NCBI GenBank assembly: GCA_937924525.1
Contig: CALDSU010000015.1
Span: 116,550-180,549 of the forward strand
Length of the DNA: 64,000 nt
DNA from: an uncultured Bryobacteraceae bacterium
GTDB taxonomy: Bacteria > Acidobacteriota > Terriglobia > Bryobacterales > Bryobacteraceae
Direction: 5' to 3'
Positions 27,737 through 36,922 of the stretch are shown piece after piece. Made by a program: the position numbers and the translations under genes. Numbering within the stretch: the first letter of the stretch is position 1; each line of letters opens with the position of its first letter. The notes under the pieces are model-generated. The model was not told where the DNA came from, did no database searches, and saw only the letters and a program-made list of their open reading frames with translations.

Positions 27737-29587
27737 ATGGTGGTCATGCGTCCGCTGTGGATGATCCTGCTGGCGGCGGGCCCCGGGCTGTTCGCCCAGC
27801 CCGCCTGCCCGCCGACCCCCGCCTACAGCCCCTGCGACCTCGTTTTTGAGATGAACGACGCCGAAGCGCAGGCGCACCCCAATCCCTATCTCTCGGTGGA
27901 AATGCACGCGGAGTTTCGATCGCCCCGCTACCGGACGTTTCTGATGCCGGTGTTCTGGGACGGCGGGCGGCGGCTGGTGATCCGGTTCACCCCCACCGGC
28001 GCCGGCCAGTGGGACTACCGCGTCACCAGCAACTTGGCCCGCTTTCATGGGCTCACGGGTCAGCTCACGGCCACCGAGGCGGTTACGCCGGGTTTTGTGC
28101 AGCCGGCCAACGTGCACCATTTCCGTTACGAGGGCAGCGGCGAGCCGCACCTGTGGATGGGGGACACGATGTATACTTTCGCGACCCTCGACGAGCCGGT
28201 GTTTCGCGCCATCGCCGACCGCCGCGCCGCCCAGAAGTTCAACCATATCCGCGGGCTGGTGCTCGGCGCCCACGACGAGGCGCGCGCGGCCGTCCCTCAG
28301 GCCGGCCGGTTGAACCCGGATCACTTCCGCCGCGTCGACGAACGCATCCGCTATCTGAACGGCAAAGGGATCATCGTCGACCTGATTCTGGCCGGGGACC
28401 GGAACCAACTGGCCGAGCTGTTTCCGGCCTATCCGGACCGCGAACGCTACATCCGTTACCTGGCCGCTCGCTACGCGCCGTTCAATATCACCTGGCAGGG
28501 CGTGCAGGAGTTCCAGGAGTACGCCAACGGACGGGAATTGCTCAAGGAGATCGGCGGCCTGCTGAAGAAGTTCGACCCGTACAACCACCCGCGGTCCACC
28601 CACACGCTCAACACGTCGTCGATGCTGAGCGAGGACGGGTGGATGAGCTACATCGCTTACCAGTCGGCGGAGGATGATCTGGGCGCGATCGAACACCAGT
28701 TGTATCCGCTGCCGCAGGTCAACCTGGAGTTCGCCTACGAGGACTCCGGCGCGGGCAAGACCCACCCGCACCACGTCGACACGGCCGCCTTCCGCAAGCG
28801 GCTCTGGAACGCCACCATGAACGGGCAGTATGTGACGTTTGGCAACACCGGGACCTATGGCGGCCGCCAACTCGCCGTGGATGCGCGTTTCGCCGATTCG
28901 GACGGGGCGAAGCAGATGACCGCCTGGTACGACTTCATGTCGAAAACGCGGTATTGGGACCTCCAGCCGTATTTCGACGTAGACGGCGGGCGGGCGCTGG
29001 CCCTGGAGACCATCGAGTACATCGTCTACGTGGAAAAGCCGGGACCCGTGGAAATCCTGGTCGAGAAAAAGAAATACGACGTGGCCTGGTTCAACCCCGT
29101 CACCGGCGAATTCCTGCGGGAGAAGAAACAATTCGACGGCGACAAGTTCTCCGGGCAGCCGCCGAACCAGGCCCACGACTGGGTGCTCCACCTTTCCCGC
29201 GAGGGCCGCAAGCAGGGCATGTTGCGGTCGTACAAGTTCGAAGCGCGGCGGGTGCTGTTGCAGGAAGTGGAGATCAGCCCGCAGCGGATCCCCTTCGAGA
29301 TCGCGCAACCGGCGAGCGGCGAACTCTCGCTGGCCAGGGAAGTGGCCTATGAGGCGGCGTTGCGCCGGGAGACGCGCGCCACGCGCGCCATGCGCTACTT
29401 GTGGACGGTGGAGGTGAGCGCCGACGGGCAGGGGGCGCGGGTGCTGGCCACGGGCGCGCGCGGGCAAGCCTGGTTTCCGCGGGACATCGCCCGCAAGTTC
29501 CCCGCCGCTGTGCTCCTGCGTCTGACGGGGATGAACGCCAATGGCAAGGTCTACCAGACCGACCGGATCTACCAACTGACCCAGTGA
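27737..29587 (+). CDS. Exported DUF5060/DUF4038 glycoside-hydrolase-like protein
   Basis: A secreted 616-residue protein: signal peptide (PLWMILLAAGPGLFA), an immunoglobulin-like DUF5060 domain (about residues 30-105: CDLVFEMNDAEAQAHPNPY ... PTGAGQWDYRV), and a TIM-barrel DUF4038-like catalytic region starting near HHFRYEGSGEPHLWMGDTMY. Family members act on plant-type oligosaccharides (apiosidase-like enzymes and relatives), but the specificity here is unknown. A small C-terminal beta domain follows. The stop overlaps the GTG start of tsaB, so a transcript may link UPF0182, this gene and tsaB, despite unrelated roles. ATG at 27737 or 27746 are both possible. Confidence 0.82.
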   Translation: MVVMRPLWMILLAAGPGLFAQPACPPTPAYSPCDLVFEMNDAEAQAHPNPYLSVEMHAEFRSPRYRTFLMPVFWDGGRRLVIRFTPTGAGQWDYRVTSNLARFHGLTGQLTATEAVTPGFVQPANVHHFRYEGSGEPHLWMGDTMYTFATLDEPVFRAIADRRAAQKFNHIRGLVLGAHDEARAAVPQAGRLNPDHFRRVDERIRYLNGKGIIVDLILAGDRNQLAELFPAYPDRERYIRYLAARYAPFNITWQGVQEFQEYANGRELLKEIGGLLKKFDPYNHPRSTHTLNTSSMLSEDGWMSYIAYQSAEDDLGAIEHQLYPLPQVNLEFAYEDSGAGKTHPHHVDTAAFRKRLWNATMNGQYVTFGNTGTYGGRQLAVDARFADSDGAKQMTAWYDFMSKTRYWDLQPYFDVDGGRALALETIEYIVYVEKPGPVEILVEKKKYDVAWFNPVTGEFLREKKQFDGDKFSGQPPNQAHDWVLHLSREGRKQGMLRSYKFEARRVLLQEVEISPQRIPFEIAQPASGELSLAREVAYEAALRRETRATRAMRYLWTVEVSADGQGARVLATGARGQAWFPRDIARKFPAAVLLRLTGMNANGKVYQTDRIYQLTQ

Positions 29588-30249
29588 TCCTCGCGGTTGA
29601 CACCACGCATGAATTCGGCAGCCTGGCTTTGACGCACGAGGGGCGCGTGCTGGTGGAACGTCCGCTATATTCTCCGGACGGATTCGGCCACCTCCTTTTC
29701 GGACAGATTCAGGAGTTGCTGGCGGGCCACGGCCTCGCGCTCCGGGATCTGCACGGGTTCGCCTCCGCCTCCGGACCGGGGTCGTTCACCGGCGTGCGGA
29801 TTGGCCTGACCTGCGTCAAGGGACTGGCTGAAGCCACCGGCCGGCCGGCGTTCGGCGTGTCGAACCTCCAGGCCATTGCCTGGTTCGGAACCGCCGCCCG
29901 CCGCGGAGTCCTGTTGGACGCACGCCGGGGGGAGATCTACGGAGCCGTCTATGATGAAGCTTGCCGGATCGTCTCTCCGGAAGTGGTGGCGAAACTCCCG
30001 GCGTGGCTGGCCGCCCTGAGCGAACCTCCCCAGGAGTTCCTATCGCCGGCCATCGAGGTGTTCGCTCCGGCGCTGGCGGCCTCGGCGGCAGCCAGCGTGC
30101 CCCGGGTAATGAGCCCGCGCGCGCTGGCCGGGGCCGTGGGCCTGCTGGCCGGGCGGCAACTGGCCGCGGGCGTGGCCGGCGATCCCGCCGCGCTGGACGC
30201 CAACTACGTCCGCCGGTCTGATGCGGAACTCTTCTGGCGGGAACCTTGA
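29584..30249 (+). CDS. tsaB: tRNA threonylcarbamoyladenosine biosynthesis protein TsaB
   Basis: Pseudo-ATPase partner of TsaD in making the universal t6A base at tRNA position 37; cytoplasmic. The GTG start at 29584 overlaps the TGA stop of the glycosidase gene (GTGA) and gives VILAVDTTHEFGSLAL, the ASKHA-type nucleotide-fold opening, then FASASGPGSFTGVRIGLT, the hallmark GPGSFTGxRIG motif. At 221 residues it has the usual size. The frame extends to 29401, but that part lies antisense-free inside the previous gene's coding region and has no similarity. MtaB, which acts on t6A, is encoded 5 kb away. Confidence 0.94.
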   Translation: MILAVDTTHEFGSLALTHEGRVLVERPLYSPDGFGHLLFGQIQELLAGHGLALRDLHGFASASGPGSFTGVRIGLTCVKGLAEATGRPAFGVSNLQAIAWFGTAARRGVLLDARRGEIYGAVYDEACRIVSPEVVAKLPAWLAALSEPPQEFLSPAIEVFAPALAASAAASVPRVMSPRALAGAVGLLAGRQLAAGVAGDPAALDANYVRRSDAELFWREP

Positions 30250-30253
30250 CCGC

Positions 30254-30808
30254 TCAGGCGCGTTCGAGGTACGTTCCTTCGGCTGTGTTCACCCGGATTT
30301 TCTCGCCGGCGCTGATGAACGCGGGAACCGTGACCACCAGCCCGGTTTCGAGTTTCGCCGGTTTGCCTACGTTGGACACCGTGGCGCCCTTGAGGCTTGG
30401 TTCGGTTTCCACCACCGTCATTTCCACGCTGGCCGGCAACTCCACGCTGATGGGTTTCCCCTCGTAGAACTCGACGTGCACCCGCAACTGGGGAATCAGA
30501 TAGCTGACCGCATCGCCCAGGAAATCCCGGGTGAAGTGCATTTGCTCGTAGGTTTCGCTGTTCATGAAGTAGAAGTACTCGCCGTCGTCGTAGAGATACT
30601 CCATCTCCACTTCTTCAAGCACAGCGCGCTCGATGGTGTCGCTCGACGCAAACCGGTGCTCGAACATGGCGCCGGAGCGGAGATTGCGGAGCTTGGCCTG
30701 CACAAACGCGCGCAGGTTGCCCGGCGTGCGGTGCATCACGCTGAAGACGGTGTGCAACTCATTCTTGAAGTTGATCACCATGCCGGGACGTAGTTGGGTG
30801 GCATTCAT
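30254..30808 (-). CDS. efp: Elongation factor P
   Basis: Binds the ribosomal E site to rescue stalling at proline stretches. The 184 residues form the three beta-barrel domains: a KOW-like domain I starting [19 protein letters not shown], an OB domain II, and a C-terminal OB domain III with [17 protein letters not shown], which contains the family signature. At the domain I tip the normally modified lysine of PGKGQAF is replaced: here the loop reads TPGNLRAF, with Asn at that place. It converges with tsaB, leaving a 4-bp gap. A TATACT -10-like box lies at 30846-30851 upstream. Confidence 0.95.
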   Translation of the reverse strand: MNATQLRPGMVINFKNELHTVFSVMHRTPGNLRAFVQAKLRNLRSGAMFEHRFASSDTIERAVLEEVEMEYLYDDGEYFYFMNSETYEQMHFTRDFLGDAVSYLIPQLRVHVEFYEGKPISVELPASVEMTVVETEPSLKGATVSNVGKPAKLETGLVVTVPAFISAGEKIRVNTAEGTYLERA

Positions 30809-30845
30809 GGATCGGAACAGACTCCTGTATGGTGGCTGAACCCAT

Positions 30846-30851
30846 AGTATA
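30846..30851 (-). promoter_or_regulatory. Possible -10 element of efp
   Basis: TATACT on the minus strand, 37 nt before the efp ATG, preceded by a short GGCG/CGCC hairpin. No good -35 hexamer is visible at 16-18 nt. The 62-bp gap separates efp from the uroporphyrinogen-decarboxylase-like gene, which ends at 30871. Confidence 0.4.
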
Positions 30852-30870
30852 CCAGCGGCGTTCCGCCGGC

Positions 30871-31989
30871 TCAGTAAGTGGCCTGCTCGACGAGTTCGCG
30901 CATCAGGTGGATCCGGTGTTCGAGAGCGTACGGAGGCACCTGGTCGCCGGCGGCCGCGATGAGCCGCGGGCTGCGCCGGCGCAATTCCAGCCAGGCGCGG
31001 ACGGCGGCGCGGAAATCATCGTCGGTGGCGGGCTCGATCCACGCCGAGGGCGGCACGCCGCCGGAGAGGATGAGGTGCGGCCCGGCCTCATCGCGGCACT
31101 GGCTGGGGGTCAGGTCGCCCATGGGCGCCGGCGTCACCGCGTCGATGCAATCCACGCCCAGTTCGGCAAAGGCCCGTAGCAGGCCCCCGACGCGCCCGTC
31201 CACGTGCACGGAACTGAACTTGCCGGCCGCGCGGATCCTCCGCGCCGCTTCCCGGTAGAAGGGCGCGGACCAGCGCCGGAAAAAGGGCGGCGATTGGATA
31301 TCGCTAGAAAAGTTGTCGCCCAGGAAGATCACCTCGGCCGGGCTCTGGCACAGCACGTCGATCGCGTCGAGCAGGTTGGCGTTGATGGCCTCGACCGCCG
31401 CGCCGAATTCCGCCGGGTGATCGGCCGCCAGGAAGATCGTGTGCTCGACGCCGGCCCAGTAGCTCAACAGGTGGCCGAGTGCGGTATAGCCGAGGGGCAG
31501 GTACAACACGCCGAGGTCGCCCGCCGCCTCGCTCCATTGCCGGTACCGGTCAAACGCGGGCTGAAAACGCGTCCGGCTGAGCGCGTAGGCCAGCACCCGG
31601 AGGTCCTCCACCCCGGTCACCCCCCACTGCGAAATGCTCCACGAGTAGCTCTCTTCCTCCCAGCGGCGTTTCCGCTCGATCGCGCCGAGCGGAGTTTCCA
31701 AACGCCACGTCAATTCCGGGCCGAATTCGGTTTCGTCCTTGCGAACGCTGGCGCGCACGTCTTCCGGGAACGCCACGTCGTAAAACGAAATCAGGTTCGG
31801 GCAGTAGAAACCGGCTCCCACCTGGCGGTGATAATTGAGCAGCGGCCAGTCCGGCTCGCGCAAGGGCACCGACAGATCGAACGGCACGTGGTGCTTGTGG
31901 TAGAACCAGTGAGAAAGATCCAGGAAGAAGGGAACCCGGTCGGGCGTTTCGCCGCGATAGACGGCCAGCAGGCGTTCTCGTTCTGTCAT
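30871..31989 (-). CDS. Uroporphyrinogen decarboxylase-family protein (probably methyltransferase-like)
   Basis: A 372-residue TIM-barrel protein of the URO-D/MtaA superfamily, cytoplasmic, starting [21 protein letters not shown], the usual opening of this superfamily. Later landmarks are [37 protein letters not shown] and [12 protein letters not shown], which line the barrel. True HemE enzymes have different conserved Arg/Asp positions, so this is more likely one of the many paralogues acting on methylated compounds or unknown substrates. It is divergent from the cyclophilin gene (64-bp gap) and upstream of efp on the same strand. Confidence 0.82.
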   Translation of the reverse strand: MTERERLLAVYRGETPDRVPFFLDLSHWFYHKHHVPFDLSVPLREPDWPLLNYHRQVGAGFYCPNLISFYDVAFPEDVRASVRKDETEFGPELTWRLETPLGAIERKRRWEEESYSWSISQWGVTGVEDLRVLAYALSRTRFQPAFDRYRQWSEAAGDLGVLYLPLGYTALGHLLSYWAGVEHTIFLAADHPAEFGAAVEAINANLLDAIDVLCQSPAEVIFLGDNFSSDIQSPPFFRRWSAPFYREAARRIRAAGKFSSVHVDGRVGGLLRAFAELGVDCIDAVTPAPMGDLTPSQCRDEAGPHLILSGGVPPSAWIEPATDDDFRAAVRAWLELRRRSPRLIAAAGDQVPPYALEHRIHLMRELVEQATY

Positions 31990-32053
31990 GATCCGAACTT
32001 CGGATTGTAGCGTTCCCGCTGCCGCGGCCCAACGCGGCGTACAATGAAGCGAT

Positions 32054-32539
32054 ATGCCTGGAACCTACGCCCTCTTCGATACCACTGAAGGTTCGTTCAG
32101 GGTCAAACTCTTCGCGGATAAAGCCCCACGCACGGTACAGAACTTCACCGACCTCGCCGAGGGCGTCAAAACCGGCCAGCCTTTCTACGATGGATTGTCG
32201 TTTCATCGCGTCATCGCCGGCTTCATGATTCAGGGCGGGTGTCCGGAAGGCACCGGCCGCGGCGGACCCGGTTACAAGTTCGCCGACGAGTTCCACCAGG
32301 ACCTGCGCCACAGTAAGCCGGGGATGCTCTCGATGGCGAACGCGGGTCCCAATACCAACGGCAGCCAGTTCTTCATCACCGTGGCGCCCACCGAATGGCT
32401 GGACAACCGCCATAGCGTCTTTGGGGAGGTCATCGAAGGCTACGAGGTGGTGGACAAGATCGCCAACGTGCCCACCGGTCCCATGGACCGCCCGCTCAAG
32501 CCGGTCATCATCAACAAACTCACCATCGTGCGGGAGTGA
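32054..32539 (+). CDS. Cyclophilin-type peptidyl-prolyl cis-trans isomerase
   Basis: Cytoplasmic proline isomerase that assists folding. The 161 residues match the compact bacterial cyclophilin: TTEGSFRVKLFADKAPRTVQNF, the catalytic FHRVIAGFMIQGG with the key Arg and Phe, and MANAGPNTNGSQFFIT. No signal peptide is present, so it is PpiB-like. TACAAT at 32040-32045 sits 8 nt before the ATG, with no Shine-Dalgarno sequence, so the message may be leaderless. It is followed 4 nt later by the DUF1080 gene. Confidence 0.95.
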   Translation: MPGTYALFDTTEGSFRVKLFADKAPRTVQNFTDLAEGVKTGQPFYDGLSFHRVIAGFMIQGGCPEGTGRGGPGYKFADEFHQDLRHSKPGMLSMANAGPNTNGSQFFITVAPTEWLDNRHSVFGEVIEGYEVVDKIANVPTGPMDRPLKPVIINKLTIVRE

Positions 32540-32543
32540 AGTC

Positions 32544-33134
32544 ATGAGGTGGATTGTGTTTTTTGTGCTGGCGGCGGCCTCGCTGGCCGCCGACGGGTTT
32601 CAGCCGCTGTTCAACGGCCGCAACCTCGACGGCTGGGACGGCGATCCCCGCCTGTGGAGCGTGCGCAACGGCATGATTGTCGGCTCCACCGAGAATGTCA
32701 AGATCGACAAGAACCAGTTCCTGATCACGAAGAACAGCTACCGTAACTTCGTGCTCCGCGCGCAGGTGAAACTGCGCAATCACAACAGCGGCATTCAATT
32801 CCGCAGCGAAGCGCTCCCCGGATGGGTGGTGGCCGGCTACCAGGCGGACATGGCGGAAAACAATTACTGGGGCTGCATCTACGACGAAAAGGGCACGCGC
32901 GGCATTCTGGTCAACGGCTGGAAGGACAAAGCCGAAAAAGTCGTCCGGCTGCAAGACTGGAACGACTACGAGATCACCGCGCAGGGGGACCAGATCACGG
33001 TGAAGCTCAACGGCCTGGTCACGGCGGAACTGAAGGACTCGGCGCGGCTGGAGGGCGTGATCGCGTTTCAACTGCACCAGGGCCCGCCGATGGAGGCGTA
33101 CTTCCGCAACGTCATGATCAAGGTGCTGCCCTAG
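32544..33134 (+). CDS. Exported DUF1080 (3-keto-disaccharide hydrolase-type) protein
   Basis: A secreted 196-residue beta-sandwich protein with a signal peptide (RWIVFFVLAAASLAADG) and the DUF1080 pattern: FQPLFNGRNLDGWDGD, then NFVLRAQVKLRNHNSGIQFR and YQADMAENNYWGCIYDE. Related domains act on oxidised (3-keto) glycosides, so it may work with the Gfo/Idh/MocA proteins, which can produce such ketosugars; that connection is inference. The ATG at 32544 lies 4 nt after the cyclophilin stop; the frame extends upstream inside that gene without similarity. Confidence 0.88.
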   Translation: MRWIVFFVLAAASLAADGFQPLFNGRNLDGWDGDPRLWSVRNGMIVGSTENVKIDKNQFLITKNSYRNFVLRAQVKLRNHNSGIQFRSEALPGWVVAGYQADMAENNYWGCIYDEKGTRGILVNGWKDKAEKVVRLQDWNDYEITAQGDQITVKLNGLVTAELKDSARLEGVIAFQLHQGPPMEAYFRNVMIKVLP

Positions 33135-33139
33135 ACGCT

Positions 33140-33706
33140 TTGCGACTCGGACTGTTCGGCGGCGCGTTCGATCCCATCCATGCGGCGCACCTTACCCTGG
33201 CGCGTGCGGCGGCGGCGTTTTGTTCGCTCGACCGGGTTCTGCTGATTCCCGCCGCCCACCCGCCGCACAAGCGCCTCCACGCCGGCTACGAACACCGGTA
33301 CCGGATGGTGGAACTGGCGGCCGCCGGCGATCCGCTGCTGGAGCCGTCGCGCCTGGAAGCCGGGACGGCTTGCTCGTATTCCATCGACACCATCGAGCGC
33401 GTCCGGCGCGAGCGCGGCGGGCAGGACCCGTTGTTCTTCCTCATCGGCGCGGACGCCTTCGCCGAAATCCGCACCTGGGTCCGCTGGCAGGATGTGATCC
33501 GCCTGGTGGAGTTCATCGTAGTCCACCGCCCGGGCTTCTCCTACGATCCACCCCCCGGCGCGCGCGTGCACCGTCTCGACTCGGTCGAGCTTCCGGTTTC
33601 TTCCACCGAACTGCGCCGCCGCCTGGCGGCCGGCGAGGCTCCCGAAGCCATTCCGCCGCCGGTCCTGGCGTACATCCGCAAACATGGCTTGTATGCGGCC
33701 CGCTGA
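33140..33706 (+). CDS. nadD: Nicotinate-nucleotide adenylyltransferase
   Basis: Forms deamido-NAD from nicotinate mononucleotide and ATP in NAD synthesis. The 188-residue protein has GLFGGAFDPIHAAHL, the GxFDPxHxxH nucleotidyltransferase motif, RVLLIPAAHPPHK, the FFLIGADAFAEI segment and VSSTELRRRL, the second ATP-binding signature. The best start is TTG at 33140, 5 nt after the DUF1080 stop; no ATG fits and the frame upstream is inside that gene. The unusual start and short spacing suggest translational coupling. Confidence 0.93.
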   Translation: MRLGLFGGAFDPIHAAHLTLARAAAAFCSLDRVLLIPAAHPPHKRLHAGYEHRYRMVELAAAGDPLLEPSRLEAGTACSYSIDTIERVRRERGGQDPLFFLIGADAFAEIRTWVRWQDVIRLVEFIVVHRPGFSYDPPPGARVHRLDSVELPVSSTELRRRLAAGEAPEAIPPPVLAYIRKHGLYAAR

Positions 33707-33764
33707 CGCGGTGCAGGGAATGAGAATGACCGGGAAACCGAGGATCGCGCCATAATCTAGGAAT

Positions 33765-34667
33765 ATGCGGCCTGTAGTCTCGGGCGTCCTGTGGTTGGCG
33801 CTCCCTGCCTTGGCCCAGAACGCGGACCAGGCGGCGATCCTGGAAAGGGTCGCCGAAGAAGCCGCGGTGTTTTCCCAGGTAGCGCGCGACGTGTTGAGCG
33901 AAGAAACCCTGGTTCAACGGGCGCTGGTGCGCCAGCGGCGGTTCCGGCCGCGGGTGGGCGCGGCGGCGCTTGGGGGTCCGCGGTATGAGCAGCGTACCCG
34001 GGAAATCGTTTCCGAATACGGCTACGGCCTGCTCGAAGGCGCGCTGCACGAATTCCGGCAGGTGGTCCGGGTCGACGGGCGGCAGGTGAAAACCTCGCAG
34101 GCGGCGCGCCGGACTCTGCTGCTGGGGATGCGCTCGGCTGACGACGCGGTCAAACAGCGGCTGCTGAAAGATTTCGAAAAGCACGGCTTGCACGGGGCGG
34201 CCATGGATTTCGGCCAGCTCTTGCTGCTGTTCACGGCGCGCGGCCAGCAGAATTATTCTTTCCGGCCGGGAGGCGAGCGGTTCGCGGGCGCCGAGCGCGT
34301 GCGCGTCCTGCACTACGAACAAATCGAGGGCCAGGAAGCCCTGACGGTGTTCGGCGGCAAGGAGGCCAGCCGGTTTCGGCCGAGCGGAGAGCTTTGGGTG
34401 CGCGCGTCTGATTCCGTTCCGCTGCGCGTCACGCTGCGCGCGCCGCGGCTGACGCGGGACTTAAAGGTCGCGCTTACGGAGGCGTCCGTCGAGTATGCGC
34501 CGACCCCGCATGGCGTCGTGCTGCCCGCCGCGGCGGTGCACCGCGAGATCGCCGACGGAGTCGTCTATGTTGAGAACCAGTTCCGCTATGCGCCTTTCAA
34601 GCGCTTCCGCGCCGACTCCGAATTGAAGTTCGAGATCGTGGAACCGGACCCGCCGCAGGTAAAGTAG
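33765..34667 (+). CDS. Exported protein of unknown function
   Basis: A 300-residue protein with a short signal peptide (MRPVVSGVLWLALPALAQ) followed by DQAAILERVAEEAAVFSQVARDVLSEETL and a mostly beta C-terminal half (VALTEASVEYAPTPHGVVLPA). No catalytic motif is visible; the layout resembles acidobacterial periplasmic proteins with an outer-membrane-lipoprotein-sorting-like fold, but that is weak. A CATAAT box at 33751-33756 is 8 nt before the ATG, again suggesting a leaderless message. mtaB begins 7 nt after its stop. Confidence 0.78.
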   Translation: MRPVVSGVLWLALPALAQNADQAAILERVAEEAAVFSQVARDVLSEETLVQRALVRQRRFRPRVGAAALGGPRYEQRTREIVSEYGYGLLEGALHEFRQVVRVDGRQVKTSQAARRTLLLGMRSADDAVKQRLLKDFEKHGLHGAAMDFGQLLLLFTARGQQNYSFRPGGERFAGAERVRVLHYEQIEGQEALTVFGGKEASRFRPSGELWVRASDSVPLRVTLRAPRLTRDLKVALTEASVEYAPTPHGVVLPAAAVHREIADGVVYVENQFRYAPFKRFRADSELKFEIVEPDPPQVK

Positions 34668-34674
34668 GAATGAG

Positions 34675-35961
34675 GTGAATAAGTTCTTCGTCCAGAACTT
34701 TGGCTGCCGCGCCACCCAGGCCGACGGTTCCGCGCTGGAGACGCTGCTGGCCCGCCGGGGCCTGGAGCCGGCGCGGGAACGCGCCGAGGCCGACCTGGTG
34801 GTGCTCAACACCTGCACCGTCACCGCCGCCGCGGACGAGGACGTCCGGCACACCATCCGGCGGCTGCGCCGGGAGAATCCGGGGGCGCGCATTCTGGTCA
34901 CCGGGTGTTACGCGCAGCGGGCGCCGGCCGAACTGGCCGCGCTGCCGGGCGTCGAATGGGTAGTGGGCAACTCGCATAAGGCGGCCATTCCCGAGATGGT
35001 CACCGGCGCCGAATACCACGGCAATGTGCAGGTGGGGGATATCTTCGCGCAGCACGAGTTCCTGTCGGCGCCGGTGGAGGATTCGGCGGGCGACCGGACC
35101 CGGCCCAACCTCAAGATCCAGGACGGCTGCAATCACCGCTGCTCGTTTTGCATCATTCCGAGCGTCCGCGGCCGCAGCCGCAGCATGCCGCTCGCGCAGG
35201 TGGTGGAACAGGTGCGCGTGTTGAGCGCCAGGTACCGGGAAATCGTCCTGAGCGGCATCAACCTGGGGCGGTGGGGCCGCGAACCGGGCTCGGCGCTGCG
35301 GCTGCACGAGCTGGTGCGCATCCTGCTCGAAGACACGGACGTGGCCCGCTTGCGCCTCAGTTCGGTCGAGCCGATGGATTTCTCGAATGAGCTGCTGCGG
35401 CTGATGGCGGATTCGCCGCGCATCGCCCGGCACGTGCATGCGCCGCTCCAGTCTGGTTCGGATGCCGTACTGCGCCGCATGCGCCGCAAGTATCGGGTCC
35501 GCCACTACGCCGAACGGGTGCGGCGGGCGCGGGAATGGATGCCGGACGCCGCGATCGGCGCCGACGTCATGGTTGGTTTTCCGGGCGAAACCGGGGAGGA
35601 GTTCGGCGACACCCGCCGGCTCATCGAGGAACTCCCGTTCACCTACCTGCACGTGTTCACTTATTCGGAGAGGCCGGGCACCCCCGCGGCGGAACGGTCC
35701 GACCAGGTGCCGATGCCGGTGCGCAAGGAGCGCAACCGAGTGCTGCGCGAGCTGGCGGCGGCCAAGCACCGCCGGTTTCTCGAACAGATGGTGGGCCGGA
35801 CGCTCTCGGTGGTCACGCTGGAAGGGGGCGCGCTGAGCAGCAACTATCTCAAGGTGATGCTGACCGTACCCCGGCCAGCCAACCGGATCCTCGACGTCCG
35901 CATCGGCGGGTTCGCCGGAGATCACCTGCGCGAAGCCGCATCGCTTGCCGTCCTGGCCTGA
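34675..35961 (+). CDS. mtaB: tRNA t6A37 methylthiotransferase MtaB
   Basis: Radical-SAM enzyme that adds a methylthio group to t6A at tRNA position 37. The 428 residues comprise the UPF0004 domain with its three cluster-binding cysteines (NFGCRATQADG, NTCTVTAAADEDV, VTGCYAQR), the radical-SAM core with GCNHRCSFCIIPSVRGRSRS (CxxxCxxC), and a C-terminal TRAM-like region. 'GCRATQADG' and the CIIP motif point to the MtaB/YqeV subgroup rather than MiaB or RimO. The GTG start at 34675 is 7 nt after the previous stop. Its substrate base needs TsaB, also in this window. Confidence 0.93.
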   Translation: MNKFFVQNFGCRATQADGSALETLLARRGLEPARERAEADLVVLNTCTVTAAADEDVRHTIRRLRRENPGARILVTGCYAQRAPAELAALPGVEWVVGNSHKAAIPEMVTGAEYHGNVQVGDIFAQHEFLSAPVEDSAGDRTRPNLKIQDGCNHRCSFCIIPSVRGRSRSMPLAQVVEQVRVLSARYREIVLSGINLGRWGREPGSALRLHELVRILLEDTDVARLRLSSVEPMDFSNELLRLMADSPRIARHVHAPLQSGSDAVLRRMRRKYRVRHYAERVRRAREWMPDAAIGADVMVGFPGETGEEFGDTRRLIEELPFTYLHVFTYSERPGTPAAERSDQVPMPVRKERNRVLRELAAAKHRRFLEQMVGRTLSVVTLEGGALSSNYLKVMLTVPRPANRILDVRIGGFAGDHLREAASLAVLA

Positions 35962-36063
35962 AGCCCAAGCTCACGCGCAAACCAGCCCCTATACACCCAT
36001 GCCGCGCCCGTTTACCATAGCGGGCGAATGGGCCGCCAGCTTGGCCCGGGGAAGGAAACTGCT

Positions 36064-36912
36064 ATGGCTATCGAAATCGGACTCAACCTGGAATTCATTC
36101 GCTGCGAGGACAAATCCTTTGCCGAGGGGGTGGCGCGCGCCGCGCAGCTTGGCTACCGGTATGTGGAGCCCCTGGTCCACGACGGGCGGGAACTGCTGAG
36201 CGAAGGGGGCTACTATCACTCTTTTTCCATGGACAACGATCCTCATGAGATGAAAGACATTCTGGCGGCCAACGGCGTCGCGGCCTCCGGGCTGAGCGTG
36301 CACAGCCCGCTCATGCGTCCCGAGATCTCGGTGCCGTACATCGAGAAGGGGATCCGCTACGCGGCCGCGATCGGCGCACCGGTGGTGAACACCGACGAGG
36401 GGATCCGCCCCGTCTGGCTGGAAGACGACGAGTGCTTCCAGGTGATGCGCTACACGCTGAAGAAGGTCCTGCAAGTGGCGGAGCGGTGGGGCGTCGCGGT
36501 CGCCATCGAACCGCACCAGAGCATCACCAAACGGACGGAAGGCCTGATGCGCATCGCCACGCTTGTTGAGTCGCCGTTTCTGAAGATCAACTACGACACC
36601 GGCAACGCCTTCCTCGGCGGCGAAGATCCGTACCAGGGACTGCGGACGGTGCTGCCGCTGCTTGCGCACATCCACGCCAAAGACATTTCGTTCCAGCAGG
36701 CGGAGGCGGAAAAGGGAAAGGTCACCGGGACGCCGGTGGGCTGCGCCTGCGGCGAAGGGGTGATCGACTGGGCGAAGGTCATCGGCATTCTGCGCGAGGG
36801 GAATTGGAGCGGTGTGCTGTCGGTGGAGTGCGGGACGCCGGCGCAGGCGGCGGCCAGTCTGGCGAACCTGAACGCGATGCTGGCGGGGACGCCCGCGCGG
36901 CCGCCGGCCTGA
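36064..36912 (+). CDS. Sugar phosphate isomerase/epimerase-family TIM barrel
   Basis: A 282-residue AP-endonuclease-2-like TIM barrel that would isomerise or epimerise a sugar or its derivative with a divalent metal. The metal ligands are visible: Glu in VAIEPHQS, Asp in INYDTGN, His in AHIHAKDIS and Glu in LSVECGTP. The start at 36064 (MAIEIGLNLEFIRCEDK) is preceded by GGGGAAGGAAA; an earlier ATG at 36028 is possible but less supported. It is the first gene of an operon with ThuA (10-nt gap) and a Gfo/Idh/MocA gene (12-nt gap), the typical set for catabolism of a plant-type glycoside. Confidence 0.87.
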   Translation: MAIEIGLNLEFIRCEDKSFAEGVARAAQLGYRYVEPLVHDGRELLSEGGYYHSFSMDNDPHEMKDILAANGVAASGLSVHSPLMRPEISVPYIEKGIRYAAAIGAPVVNTDEGIRPVWLEDDECFQVMRYTLKKVLQVAERWGVAVAIEPHQSITKRTEGLMRIATLVESPFLKINYDTGNAFLGGEDPYQGLRTVLPLLAHIHAKDISFQQAEAEKGKVTGTPVGCACGEGVIDWAKVIGILREGNWSGVLSVECGTPAQAAASLANLNAMLAGTPARPPA

Positions 36913-36922
36913 GGAGACGGCC

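Noticed and set aside
24815..29575. A 1586-codon open frame on the minus strand
   Set aside because: It is antisense to UPF0182 and the DUF5060 glycosidase, with a His/Arg/Gln/Val-rich composition typical of the complement of high-GC coding sequence, and no domain or start signal.
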